A stretch of 64,000 nt of DNA from Tetraselmis striata (taxonomy: Eukaryota; Chlorophyta; Chlorodendrophyceae; Chlorodendrales; Chlorodendraceae). The stretch is from NCBI GenBank assembly GCA_006384855.1, contig VCJN01001012.1, positions 62,001-126,000 of the forward strand, read 5' to 3'. The notes beneath the pieces were generated by a model. That model had not been told where the DNA came from, searched no databases, and was given only the letters and a program-made list of their open reading frames with translations. Below, one piece after another: positions 36,900 through 47,340 of the stretch (positions are counted from its first letter, which is position 1; every line of letters starts with the position of its first letter). Position numbers and translations under genes: made by a program.

Positions 36900-38990
36900 C
36901 CTCCCGGCTGGGACTCCGCGCAGCAGGCCTATAGCCCCAGATTTCGGATCGACGGCGCGGCGCGGCGCGCTGTGATGATGAGGTTGATGAACAGATCGCG
37001 GGCTTCGAGTTTCCGAGCTGTGATATTGCTCCGAACCAGGCATGATACCGACACCGCCTGTGTGTCGCCGTTGCGACGCGCATCGACTCAACGACTAGGG
37101 CTCCGCGCGGCGGGGCTGTAGCTGGGCTTACTTCTCGGCGCATATCGGTGGGCTGGCGGCGTGGCGCGGCGCGGCGTGCTGTTACGACGCGGTTGCTAAA
37201 CATTCCACGAGTCTCAGAACGTCGATGAGATACTGCTCCGAAACAAGGAGTTGCACCGACGCCGCCGTGCGCGCGTCGTGGTCGTGATGTCCACCGGCTC
37301 GTCGTTAGGCGGTACCCCGAGGAGTATGGCTTGGGCTGGGCAGCCTCCTCGACGCCGACCTTTGGGGACGGCACGACGTGGCGCTCCGTGATGCGGCTGC
37401 GGATTATTCAACACGTCGCGGCCCTCGGAGCCTCAATATCCAGCGCTCCGAAACCAGGGTTGACATCGATGCCGCCGTGCGCACGTCGCCGCCGTGCTGC
37501 ATAGCGGCTTCTCCGCTGGGACTTGTTGCGGCGGGGCTGTGGCTGGGCTACGTCCTCGGCGCCAGCCTTGCGGTCGGCGACGCGGCGGCGCGGCGCGCTG
37601 TGACGCCGCGGTTGCTTAACAACCAAGGACCTTCCGAAGTTCGAAGTTGCGATTCTGCTACGAAACCGAGGCTTGGCACCGACGCCGCTGTCGTGCTCGC
37701 GACGTCGTCGCGATGCACTGCAATTTTCCGACACCCGACTACGGCTGGGCAACCCGATGCCAGCTGTCGGAGGGGCGGCGTGCGGTGGCGCGGCTTCGTA
37801 CCACGTCCCGAGTTTCCAAGCCGCGAAACCGCTCAGAAACTAGGCTTTGCATCACAGACGCCACCGTGCGCGCGTAGTCGTCACGGCGCGCAGCGGCTTC
37901 GCTGCTAGTACTCCGCGGGGCGGGGCTGTGGCTGGGTTACGTCCTCGGCGTCAGCCGTCGAGTCGACGGCGCGGCGCGGCACGCTGCCACGACGCGGGTG
38001 CGAAACAACTCATCATCCCGGCCTTAGATACCGAGTGTCGAAGCCGCAATATTGCTCCAAAACCAAGCTTGACAGCCAAGCTTGACGACGACGCCGTGCG
38101 CGCGTCGTCGTCGCGACCCACAGCGACGGCTTTTCGGCTAGGTCTACTCCGCGCGACGGGGCAGTGGCTGGGCTACCCCCTCGGCGCATGCGTTCGGGTC
38201 GACGACGCGGTCGCGCAACTTTATTACAGCTCACGGCCTTCCTAGTTTCAACGCCGCGATAGTGCTCCGAAACCACGCTTTGCACCAACTCAGGCGCCGT
38301 GAGCGCGTCGTCGTCGCGATGCACTACAGCGGCTATTCGAGCGTTAACCCGACCAGCAGGGCTATGGATTGGCTCCTCATCGACGCCAGCGCTCGCGTCG
38401 ACGCTAGCACGGCTTGGCGCGCCGCAACGCGGACGCGGAACATTCGCGGCTTTGGTCCGAGTTACCGCGTCGCGATACCGCTCCTCCGAAACCCGGCTTG
38501 ACTCCGACGCCGCTGTGTCGTCGCGACGCATAGCGGCTCCTCGGCTAGGACACAGCCCGATGGATGCTTGTTTTTGGACTATTTTCGGCGCCAGCCAGTC
38601 GACGGCGCGGCGCGGCACGCTGTGACGACGCGAGTGCCGAAGATCGCGGCCTTCGGATTTTCAGCGCAGCAATATTGCTCCGAAACCAGGCATGGACCCG
38701 ACGTCACCGTGCGCGCGTCGACGCCCTTGCAACGCAGAGCCACTCCTCAGGCGCGTGAACCCGAGCAGCATGACTATGGCTGGGCTCCACGACGCCAGCG
38801 TTCAGGCCGGCGGCACGGCGTGGTGCTACTCCGGCCGATGAATGACACGTCGCGGCCCCTTCCCGAATTTCCGAGCCGACGTCGCTCCGAAATCAGGCTT
38901 CGCACTGTCGCGGCAGTAGTGTGCGCGTTGGTCAGTGTCGTCGAAGTTGCGTCGAAATACAATCTTGCGGCTGCGCTGGGCCGTGATATG
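36900..38990. repeat. Diverged tandem array, period about 210 bp
   Basis: The phrase GCTCCGAAACCAGG, with variants, recurs near 37028, 37231, 37447, 37655, 37835, 38055, 38268, 38485, 38673 and 38885, a spacing of 180-220 bp. Between these lie a CGCCGTGCGCGCGTCG phrase, a GCTGGGCTAC phrase and a GGCGCGGCGCGGC phrase in constant order. About ten units are present, each heavily diverged, unlike the sharp 319-bp array at 5.5-7.3 kb. No open frame is conserved across units. Confidence 0.8.
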
Positions 38991-40028
38991 GCGCGGCGGG
39001 TGGTAGGCTGTGGCTATGGTAGGCTGTAGGCGGGCATGGACGCCATTTATTGCTCGACGTCATATGCTTTTTAATAGGGGGCGAATGCATATCACTACCA
39101 TCAAAATATAGGGGAAGTGTGTCATCACATAATAATAACAAAATTGAGTACCAGCCTCGACTTTCGTTATCATTATTCGTCTCTTGCACTTATGTGGCGT
39201 GTACTTATTCAGGTTGCGGCTTGCACAACGACGGAAATAATAAATTTACCGCGTTTCAAGCGTTCACAATGAATAAAGGCTAACGGTTTTTCGTGGTTGT
39301 CAGCACCGGCAACTGTACTTTGCAGATAGCGGCGGCGTTGAGTATAGTCGCAACGGAACGGAATTATTGTTGAAAGCGTCATCATAGTCTCCTGTCCGCG
39401 TTATAGTAGCTATTACGGGTTATCTGCTGCATAAGCATTTGTGTGCATTGGTGCACAAGTGTAACCACAGATAAATGCAAGTATAATGCGTACGTTGCCA
39501 TGTTCCGTGCGATGAGTGGCATTGCTATCTGACCGGTGGCCCCTTTCATTGACGATCTGGATACGTTGCTCTCAATGTATGGCGGTAATCATGGTTAATA
39601 TCATATATGGTCTGCTTGCTAGAACTGGGAGTCGGGCATGGCGCATGCTCCAAATACTCCAATGTGATGAACACCACGCAGTGTTTTACAGGACGACGGA
39701 GTTGCATTCATTATCTCGTATTGCATCAATGGAAACATGTACAATTAATCAATGGATATGACAGTAGGGCAGAATAATGATTACTGTACTGAAATTGGTT
39801 GAAACAGGTTGAAGACTGTTGCTGTAGGTAGAACTGTGAAAGGCTAACAGCGCCATCCTCTCAGTGTAGTAGAGCGCAGAGGATAGAGCACCGCAACGAG
39901 TTGAAGCAACATACGAAAGGACTTTCAGCATATGAAGTCACCCCAGTGAACAAACCCAGTCAAAGTGCTGTTTTCTGGCTGATTTGTTGACCAGCTGCCG
40001 TGTTGTCTGCCCGAGCACCAGGGCGAAG
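38991..40028. other. AT-richer spacer between satellite and protease gene
   Basis: No coding or RNA feature recognised. The sequence changes abruptly from GC-rich repeat to AT-rich unique DNA near 39040. It covers the 3' flank of the minus-strand protease gene. Confidence 0.4.
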
Positions 40029-43000
40029 CTAAGGCTGGCAAGAGACGGACTCCGCGTGCTGGAAGGACCCCGCCACAAAACCGGACGCCCCCATGCCACG
40101 GCCGTCAGAGACGCCCACGGCGCGGTACGTGCGGGCTGTCGCGACCTCCAGGTAGGTCATTTGCACCGAACCGTCGAAAAACAGCTGCAGCTGCATGCTG
40201 TTGGTGTCGCTCAACACGTTTCTGTTGCTCGGCACTCCGTCCCAGGTGATGACCAGGCTGCTCTCCGTGATGACGTGGCTCACCTCGCCGCCTCCCCACC
40301 CAGGGGCCAGCTCGTCGGTGAACAGCAGCGAGATCCGCCTGGCAGCTAGCTGAGTAGGGAGGTCGGCTCGCAACAGGCCTGCTGAGGCCGCCATGACGTC
40401 CTCAATGGAGAACCCCACAAAGCCATGGGCGCTCAGGACCACCTCGTCGTACTTGTGGCCGTAGAATGGGAAGCGCCGTCGCCCCAGGGAAATGACGCGG
40501 AGGCTGTACGCGGGGTCCTCGGCAAACAGGTCGAGGCGTGCCCCGCCTGCCGGGTCAACGGGGAACGCAGTGACGCCCCGCTGGATGCAAGACATGTGGA
40601 CATCTCCGTCCTCGTCGGGGCGCAGCTGGATCGAGGTGTACTGGAGGGGGAAGGGCTGCCCCGGGCTCACAATCTCCACCGACGGCGGCTGCAGGAAGCT
40701 CTTCGGGGCGCCCGCCAGCGCCGGCGGCTGCAGGGTGGCAGCAGGCGGCTCAGGAGTGGCCGCGCTTGGGCCCATGCTGCTGGAGCCATCCGCACCATCT
40801 TGCGCCACGTCGGACTCGCCACCTCCGAACTCCGCCGCGATGAGCGCTCGTTGATTCAGCAAGTCCATTGATAGCGCCGCATTGGCGACGCCAGACTGCA
40901 CTTTTCCCGCCAAACCTGTGCCCATATATTTGGGCAAAGCGAGTAAGCGATCGGTGGAAGGGCGATTGGAGGGGTGGATGCTGCCATGTGCCCGGCTGGG
41001 GAGGGTGAGCATGCGGGACCTACCTGGCGTGTCGACAGCGCCGTCCATCAGCAGGCGCTTCAAGTCGCTTGGGCGCAGCGAGGGATCCGCCGCCAGCAGC
41101 AGCGCCGCTGTGCCAGCCACAAATGGCACAGCCATGGAGGTGCCGGTCTTGTACCCGTGCGCCCCGCCCAGCAGGGTGCTCAGTATCTTCTCCCCTGGTG
41201 CACTGTTGGCAAAGCACAGACCAAATACGTGAATCGACATGAATAAGAAACGAAATGCACTGTTTTCATGCCTAATTTCATTAATGCCCTAGAACAGCCA
41301 TCTCCACTGATGGAGAGGTATAGGCCGATCCTCAATATTATTCTTCTTATTATTATCATTATTATTATCATTGTTAGTGCCGCGCGCGCACCTGATGTCC
41401 ACCGCGGGGCCCCAGTTGCTGCCCTTCCCTTGCCCGGTGCTCCAGAGCCGACCAGCGCGGTTCAGTGCGGCGACCGAGATCATGCTTTCGGTGCTGTAGC
41501 TGACGGGCCAGATGTGGGTCGCTGCCGCGGAAGCTGGGTCCCACACCTCGATTGGGCCGATGTTGCCGTTGCCTGCAGAGAAGACAAGGAGGTTGTCCGA
41601 CGGACGCACGAGCCTGCAACATGCAAAGCTCATTATGTCAGCCGGGGCACATGCCTTCAGGAGAGGGCATGCTACAACATTAGGGACACTGGGGGGGCTG
41701 TGCACCTGGGCGAGCTGGCGCGCACCTCAACGCCTCAGTACTGCCCCTGTTTGGCGTGGCAAATCCAAGTGACATGGATGTGATCTTGGCGCCGTTGGCC
41801 GAACAGTAGTCGATGCACTTTATCACGTTTGTGTAGAAGCCCTTTCCGTTCCTGTTCAGCACCTTGCAGGTCATGATGCTGACCTGCACAGAATATTTAT
41901 TGCACAGAGCATCCGGCTCAGGAGGGAAATCCCTCTAGGTGTATACAGTGCCAGGATCGACGCGTGCATTGCCGTCAGGGCTCATTTATCGTCATGTTTC
42001 ACCTGTTTGTTCACTCCCGAGATTCCGAAGGCGTCGTCCGCCATCGCGCCAATCACGCCCGCGATGTGGGTGCCATGCCCTGTCATGTCCGACACTGCGC
42101 CGCCGGCAAGCGAGATGAAAGCTGCATTAGGGCACGCATCTACGAGATGGCCCGGACAATACAGCTAACGTATATATACATGGTAATAAGTAAAAAGCGC
42201 AATAACATGCGGTGCCAAAGTATGCGCCACACTGCGCGGGGGATGGGCCCGTACCATCTCCGTTGTAGGCGTCAAAGTTGAATCCATGCACGTCATCTAT
42301 CCACCCGTTGCCGTCGTTGTCAATGCCATCGCCAGGCACCTCCCCGGCGTTTACCCAGAGGTTTCCAACGAGGTCCGGATGGGTTGTGTCTATGCCGGAA
42401 TCTACGACACACACCTTGACAGATCGGGACCCGGTCGTCGTGGCCCAAGCCCCAGGCGCGCCCCAGTACGCCTTGCTCGCTAGCAGGCCCAGCTGCTGCA
42501 TACCCCACTGGCGTCCCCAGCTGGGGCTGGGGTCAGGGGGGGAGGCCGCCTCGGGGCTGCTGCCGACAGCCGCTGCCCCGGCTGACAGAGCGCTATTCGC
42601 GGCCCGCTCCATGGCGTCGTTGAAATCCTGCAGAGCCTGGTTCAACCAGCCGCTCAGGCTGCCCCACTGCGCCTCTACATCAGGCGCGCTGTCCGCTTCA
42701 GCGGCATTGTCCTCAGCGTCCAGCTCAAAGTCGGCTTCCGCGACGAGCGCCGCGCCCGAATCGATGAGCAGCTTGGCTGCCTCCGCCGCCGTGAGTGTCG
42801 CATTTTTGTCGGCTGAGGGCCGCTCCTGATGGTACTCGTCGACGCTGAACACCTGCAGAGGTGTACTCGGCGAGGTGTACTCCAGCTGAAAGTGCGGCAG
42901 AGCGCGCTCCACGTCGGCGGTCTTCCAGCCAGGGGCGAGGTGCACAACCAGCTTGCTGCCTGCCGCCGTCCGGTTTTCGCCAGCATCCGCACCAGTCGAC

Positions 43001-43609
43001 TCAGCAGTCGCAATTCCTGCACAGGACGGACCGTATCGCGCAGATGTTCAGCCGGGGAACGAAGCCGAGGGAACGAACGAGCCGCCGGCTCTCCGAGTAC
43101 TAGTCAGCGCCAGCAGTCTGACACTATGAAAAATAAGCAGGCGAGTAATTGTCGGTCATAATCAGTATAATGCAGTAATTATTGTGTTTCAATGAGTTTC
43201 AATCGCAATTCAATGTAACAAGTACCAGTAGCGACTAGCAGTTGTTCAGCACTTTCGAGCTGCGGCGGATGTTGCGACGAGCTATTCGAGCCGACGGCCC
43301 ACCTGCCGTGCTGCTGCTTGGCGGCTCCGCGGCTGTCGTCGTCCAGCCAGGTAGATCCATATCGCCTATCGATATCATTATGCCCACCGCCAGCGCACCA
43401 GCAGCCCCGACGGTGACAAGGAAAACCGCCAGCAGGCACAGCCGGCGCCTCAGCCGCGCCCCCGTACTGCCGCGCACCCGCGATAGCTGCTCCTCGACCT
43501 GCCCACCATGCTCACAGTCCGTCTGCTTGTTCGGCAGTGCGCGCGACGAGCAGCCGCTGCAGCGATACGAACCTCCTGCTGCTACTGCAGGAGCGATGGG
43601 GGCAGACAT
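40029..43609 (-). CDS. Subtilisin-like serine protease (S8) with N-terminal membrane anchor
   Basis: Seven phase-consistent exons: 43609-43303, 43016-42255, 42094-42003, 41883-41726, 41613-41392, 41202-41024 and 40915-40029, giving about 868 residues. The start MSAPIAPAV is preferred to an upstream in-frame ATG at 43663. Residues about 50-75 form one hydrophobic helix ([17 protein letters not shown]) after a basic stretch, suggesting a type II membrane anchor or uncleaved signal. All catalytic residues are visible: Asp in [15 protein letters not shown], His in GHGTHIAG, the oxyanion-hole Asn in SAGNGN and Ser in [11 protein letters not shown]. An acidic propeptide-like region precedes the catalytic domain. 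The C-terminal 290 residues follow a Ser/Pro-rich linker and contain a beta-rich domain with a [14 protein letters not shown] segment, reminiscent of nidogen-like domains; I am unsure of that match. Predicted role: secretory-pathway or cell-surface proteolysis. Confidence 0.9.
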
Positions 43610-44196
43610 ATCGAACGCAGCGTGTGTCCACGCGCGCCGTGTCCAGCAGGGTACTCTTGGCACGTGTGAATGACTGATCGCCGACTGAGAAGACGACGGC
43701 TTGCCTGAAATAAAGGGTACAGTACACCGGACGCGACCAAAGGGCGAGCGTGGCGAACGAATCTTTATAGTACTAGTAATCCTTACAGGTACTGTTCAAG
43801 CACAGGCGCCCCGGCGGCACGCGGGCGGACGATGAAGCCCTCAGCTCCATTTCGTCGGGCGGACTGGATCTGAGGGCTTCCGCCACTAAAACAGTCGGCA
43901 GAGCAGCCGACGGTGCAAGCACAGGCAGTACCCCGCGGCCCGTGCGCCAACGCATCGCTGGGTATTGATCGTTTTTATACCGTATGCTTTCCAGAAGTTC
44001 CTCGCAAGGACATGTCAAGTGTGGTATACAGGGTATATTTTTTAAGTCTTATTTATCATGCAGACGATGCTGACGACGACGATGCGATGCTGGCAGCAGC
44101 GCGCATGGGCGCGCATCATCCGGCACGCCGCGCGCGGGGTTTCTACGACGTTTGTGGTTCCTGTAGTAGTCGCCACATGTTTTCGGATATATAGGT

Positions 44197-44355
44197 TTTT
44201 TGGAGGGGCTGGGCCACACTCAATTGAGATGTAAACACAGTACATTGCAGTGTTTGCTCGAAGTGGCTCTTGACGCACCGCAGTCTTAGCCAGTCTGAGG
44301 TGCCGGCGGCTATAGCTTCATCGATATTCGAGATTATCGAAGAGTAGGCAATGCC
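44197..44355 (+). repeat. Direct repeat, copy A
   Basis: Shares with copy B (44757-44930), in order, TTTTTGGAGGG, TGGGCCACACTCAATTGAGAT, TTGCTCGAAGTGGC, TCTTAGCCAGTC and ATCGATATTCGAGATTATCG. The copies are about 560 bp apart, with roughly 80% similarity by eye. Confidence 0.8.
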
Positions 44356-44756
44356 TTGGACCCGACTCCTACTCCTCATCTGGCTTCATCGCATAGGGCG
44401 ATGAGGAGGGCGGGAGCGATTAAGAAGTTGGAACTGAGCCGGATTTTGCAGACCCACCAACTATTTGTAGTGGGATAGCCGAGTTTCCTACGACCCCCGC
44501 GGCCCACTACACCCTGACCTAGTGTCGCTTGATCTTCCTCTTCCGTCGCTCTTGCGGTTGTTGCCCGTTGAAGGGCGACGCTTCCTCGGCTGGCTTAGTT
44601 GATGTAGCAGCTGTCGGTAGGCGTGGAATATATAGTTAAATCATTATTCAAAAGGTCGCCTACTAAACGGAGAGCGCGCGACCGTGCCGCCCGTCCAAAA
44701 GCATAATTTCGCCGCCCCGGTCACCACATCTCCGATTGAAGTCGGCGAAATAGACC

Positions 44757-44930
44757 TTTTTGGAGGGATTGGGCCACACTCAATTGAGATATGAACGCAG
44801 TCCTGGTACATTATTACCGTGTTAACTTTGCTCGAAGTGGCCCCTGCTGCACAATAGTCTTAGCCAGTCGGAGGTATACCGGCTGTAGCTTTATCGATAT
44901 TCGAGATTATCGAAGAGGATCCAATACCTC
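44757..44930 (+). repeat. Direct repeat, copy B
   Basis: Partner of 44197-44355. It contains a short insertion (CTGGTACATTATTACCG region) relative to copy A. The pair could be the ends of a small terminal-repeat retrotransposon, or two copies of an unknown RNA gene or SINE. Confidence 0.8.
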
Positions 44931-46767
44931 AGACTCCCAACATATACTCCACTACTCACAGACGTTTTTCAGGCGCATGTTTTAACACCCAATATATTAG
45001 TTAAGTGTACGCCTACATATACGCAGCTGCGTAATTCGTAGCGTCATCAGCGGCGAGGTCGCCGCCGGGAAGCTAGTTCCAGGTGCGCCTCCTGTACCGA
45101 CCTTCGAGCCTTGCCAATGCTGATGCGTGGCGTGTCGGCGGGGCCCCACCCGAAGATTTAATATGACCTTGTGTGTATTATGGGGATTCTTGGATATAAC
45201 TCGGTACTGACGTAGCGGGCGCTATGGTTTATTGCTCTATAACTAAATTGTTCTAGCTTTATTGAAACAACATTGCCATTGCAAGTGACATGTTATATTC
45301 GTATGTGTATTCATTACTGACATTACGGTGTTAGCTACCCAGGCAAGCCGAAGGCTGGCGACGTGAGGTAGGCGTGGTTGTGGACTGATATTTGCGCTCG
45401 GGGCCACAGCAGCATGCCGGCCTAGCGCGGCGGCGGCAGTGCTGGTGAGGATAGTGCGGTGCATACGGTACGGCGGTTAGCCGGAGTCGGTAAGCAAAGC
45501 GGAAAGTACTAGCTATCAAAACTTGGGCAAGCTATCAAATCCCCCCCCCTCCCCCCCCCCCCCCCTCTTTCTTACCGGCCTCACCGCCTCAAATTGTCTC
45601 GTTGCGGCCCACCGCGCCAGCCCCCGGCGCCGGGTTTGGGCCACAACCCAAAGCCGCCGCCGCGGCCCGCATCACTGCTCACTATCCCACCTGTCGGTAC
45701 CCAACCTCAAAACCCTCTCCCCGTGCTACTCGATGGGCCGCCAGTTCGCCGTGCCCGAGCGCCCAGAGGAGCCGTCCGGGTCCTGAATGATGATCGCCAG
45801 TCGCGGACTCGCGGTTGGCGCGGCTCCACCCTCCGTCGCCCTCTTGGGGTCTGAGGAAGGTCGAACGACGCGAAATAGAGCAAGCCTAACCGGACGGAGG
45901 TGTAGACGTCATGACCGAGAACCCGGAATTGGCGCATGTAAGTGCAGGCATGGCGCCGGACAGGCGGAGCGGCACACAATAGGCGGCGGAGGCCGGGCGC
46001 GGGTTCATATGAGCGGTGGGATGTGCGGCAGTCGCGACGCATGGCTCGCGGGCTGGCCGGGAAGGCCCAGATACGTACCGGATGGGCCCGACAGGCCCTC
46101 GATCCCAATCTAGGACGTTCTAGATTTTTCCTCGCTTTGTCCTAATCTAGGACCTTCGGAGGTCGAATCTACGACGTCCCAGATTGAATCCGCCAGATAT
46201 GTGGACGATATGAGGCATTTAGGGATGAGGGGCTCACATGATCCTTGATATGGGGGGTTAGTTTCGTTGATATCGCCGATATCGTCGCCCTCTACCTATA
46301 CGGGGAAGAGTGGACGAAATCGTCCGCCGCGCGGGGCGGCATAGCTCGGGCGGCGTCAAACAATTGAAACTACAGCCTGTACGTTTCACGGATGAAAGGA
46401 CACCTGTCCCTGCCACAGTCGGGTGTGAAAATGAGTTGACCTGTCCGTGGCAGTGTCCGCGGGTCTCGAGACGGCAGTTCAGCACGCTCCGCCGGCGCCC
46501 TCCCCTCCTCGTGTTACGCCTGCTACAGCAACTCGCCCCCGCCGATCTGCAGCTGGCCACGTCCGCTTGTTTGACGCCGAGGTTTCGCGTCCGGAACACC
46601 GACATTGATCGCTCCCGTAGCTGACCGCGGCGGAAGGCGGACGGGCAATCCAACGCCCGACCTCCTCCCCCTTCCTCCCCACCCAACCCCCCGCGCCTCG
46701 CGACGGTCTCCCAACACGTTGATCTCATCGCCCCGCACGCAGTTGCGAAAGATACGACGCACCCGAC

Positions 46768-47309
46768 ATGGTCGGCGGACACCAACGCAGGGGAGCCCTG
46801 CTAGCCCTGCTAGCGTTGTTCCTGGTCGCCGCCAGCGGCGCGGTGCGCGACCCCAAGCTGTACAACGTGCTCGGCGTGCCCCCGGACTCGCCTGAGTCGG
46901 TCATCAAGAAAGCCTACAAGAAAAAGGCCCTGTGCGACGCCCTTCCACCGCCCTGCACACGTCAGACCTCCGCGCCAGAATGCTGTCTGCTCGCCTGCCT
47001 GCCGGCTGCCAGCGCCCCCCTTCCCGATCCTCCCACCTCCCAAACCTCGGTAGCCTCCCAATTGCGCTTGGCGGCGCTTGACCGGCCACCAACCGGCGCA
47101 ATTCTGCTGCTTTTGGAATCCCATTTGACCCCCCCTTCCCCTTCCTTGCTCCTCCTCCTCTCCATACTCCACAGGATGTACCATCCTGATCGGGCCAAAG
47201 GTGACAAGAAGCAGGCAGAGAAGAAGTTCCAGGAGGTGGGGTGATGCCTGGCTATGTGTTGAGCGTGGCTTGGGCTGCAGGCCAGCTGCCAGATGTGCCC
47301 TTCGAGGCG

Positions 47310-47340
<31 letters not shown>

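Larger units (their letters stand above)
43664..46767. other. Intergenic region with a duplicated segment
   Basis: Holds the 160-bp direct repeat pair listed below and a C run at 45541-45565. A self-complementary cluster of AATCTAGGAC-type words is at 46108-46185. Open frames such as 45594-45854 and 46310-46624 have no recognisable domain. Confidence 0.4.
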
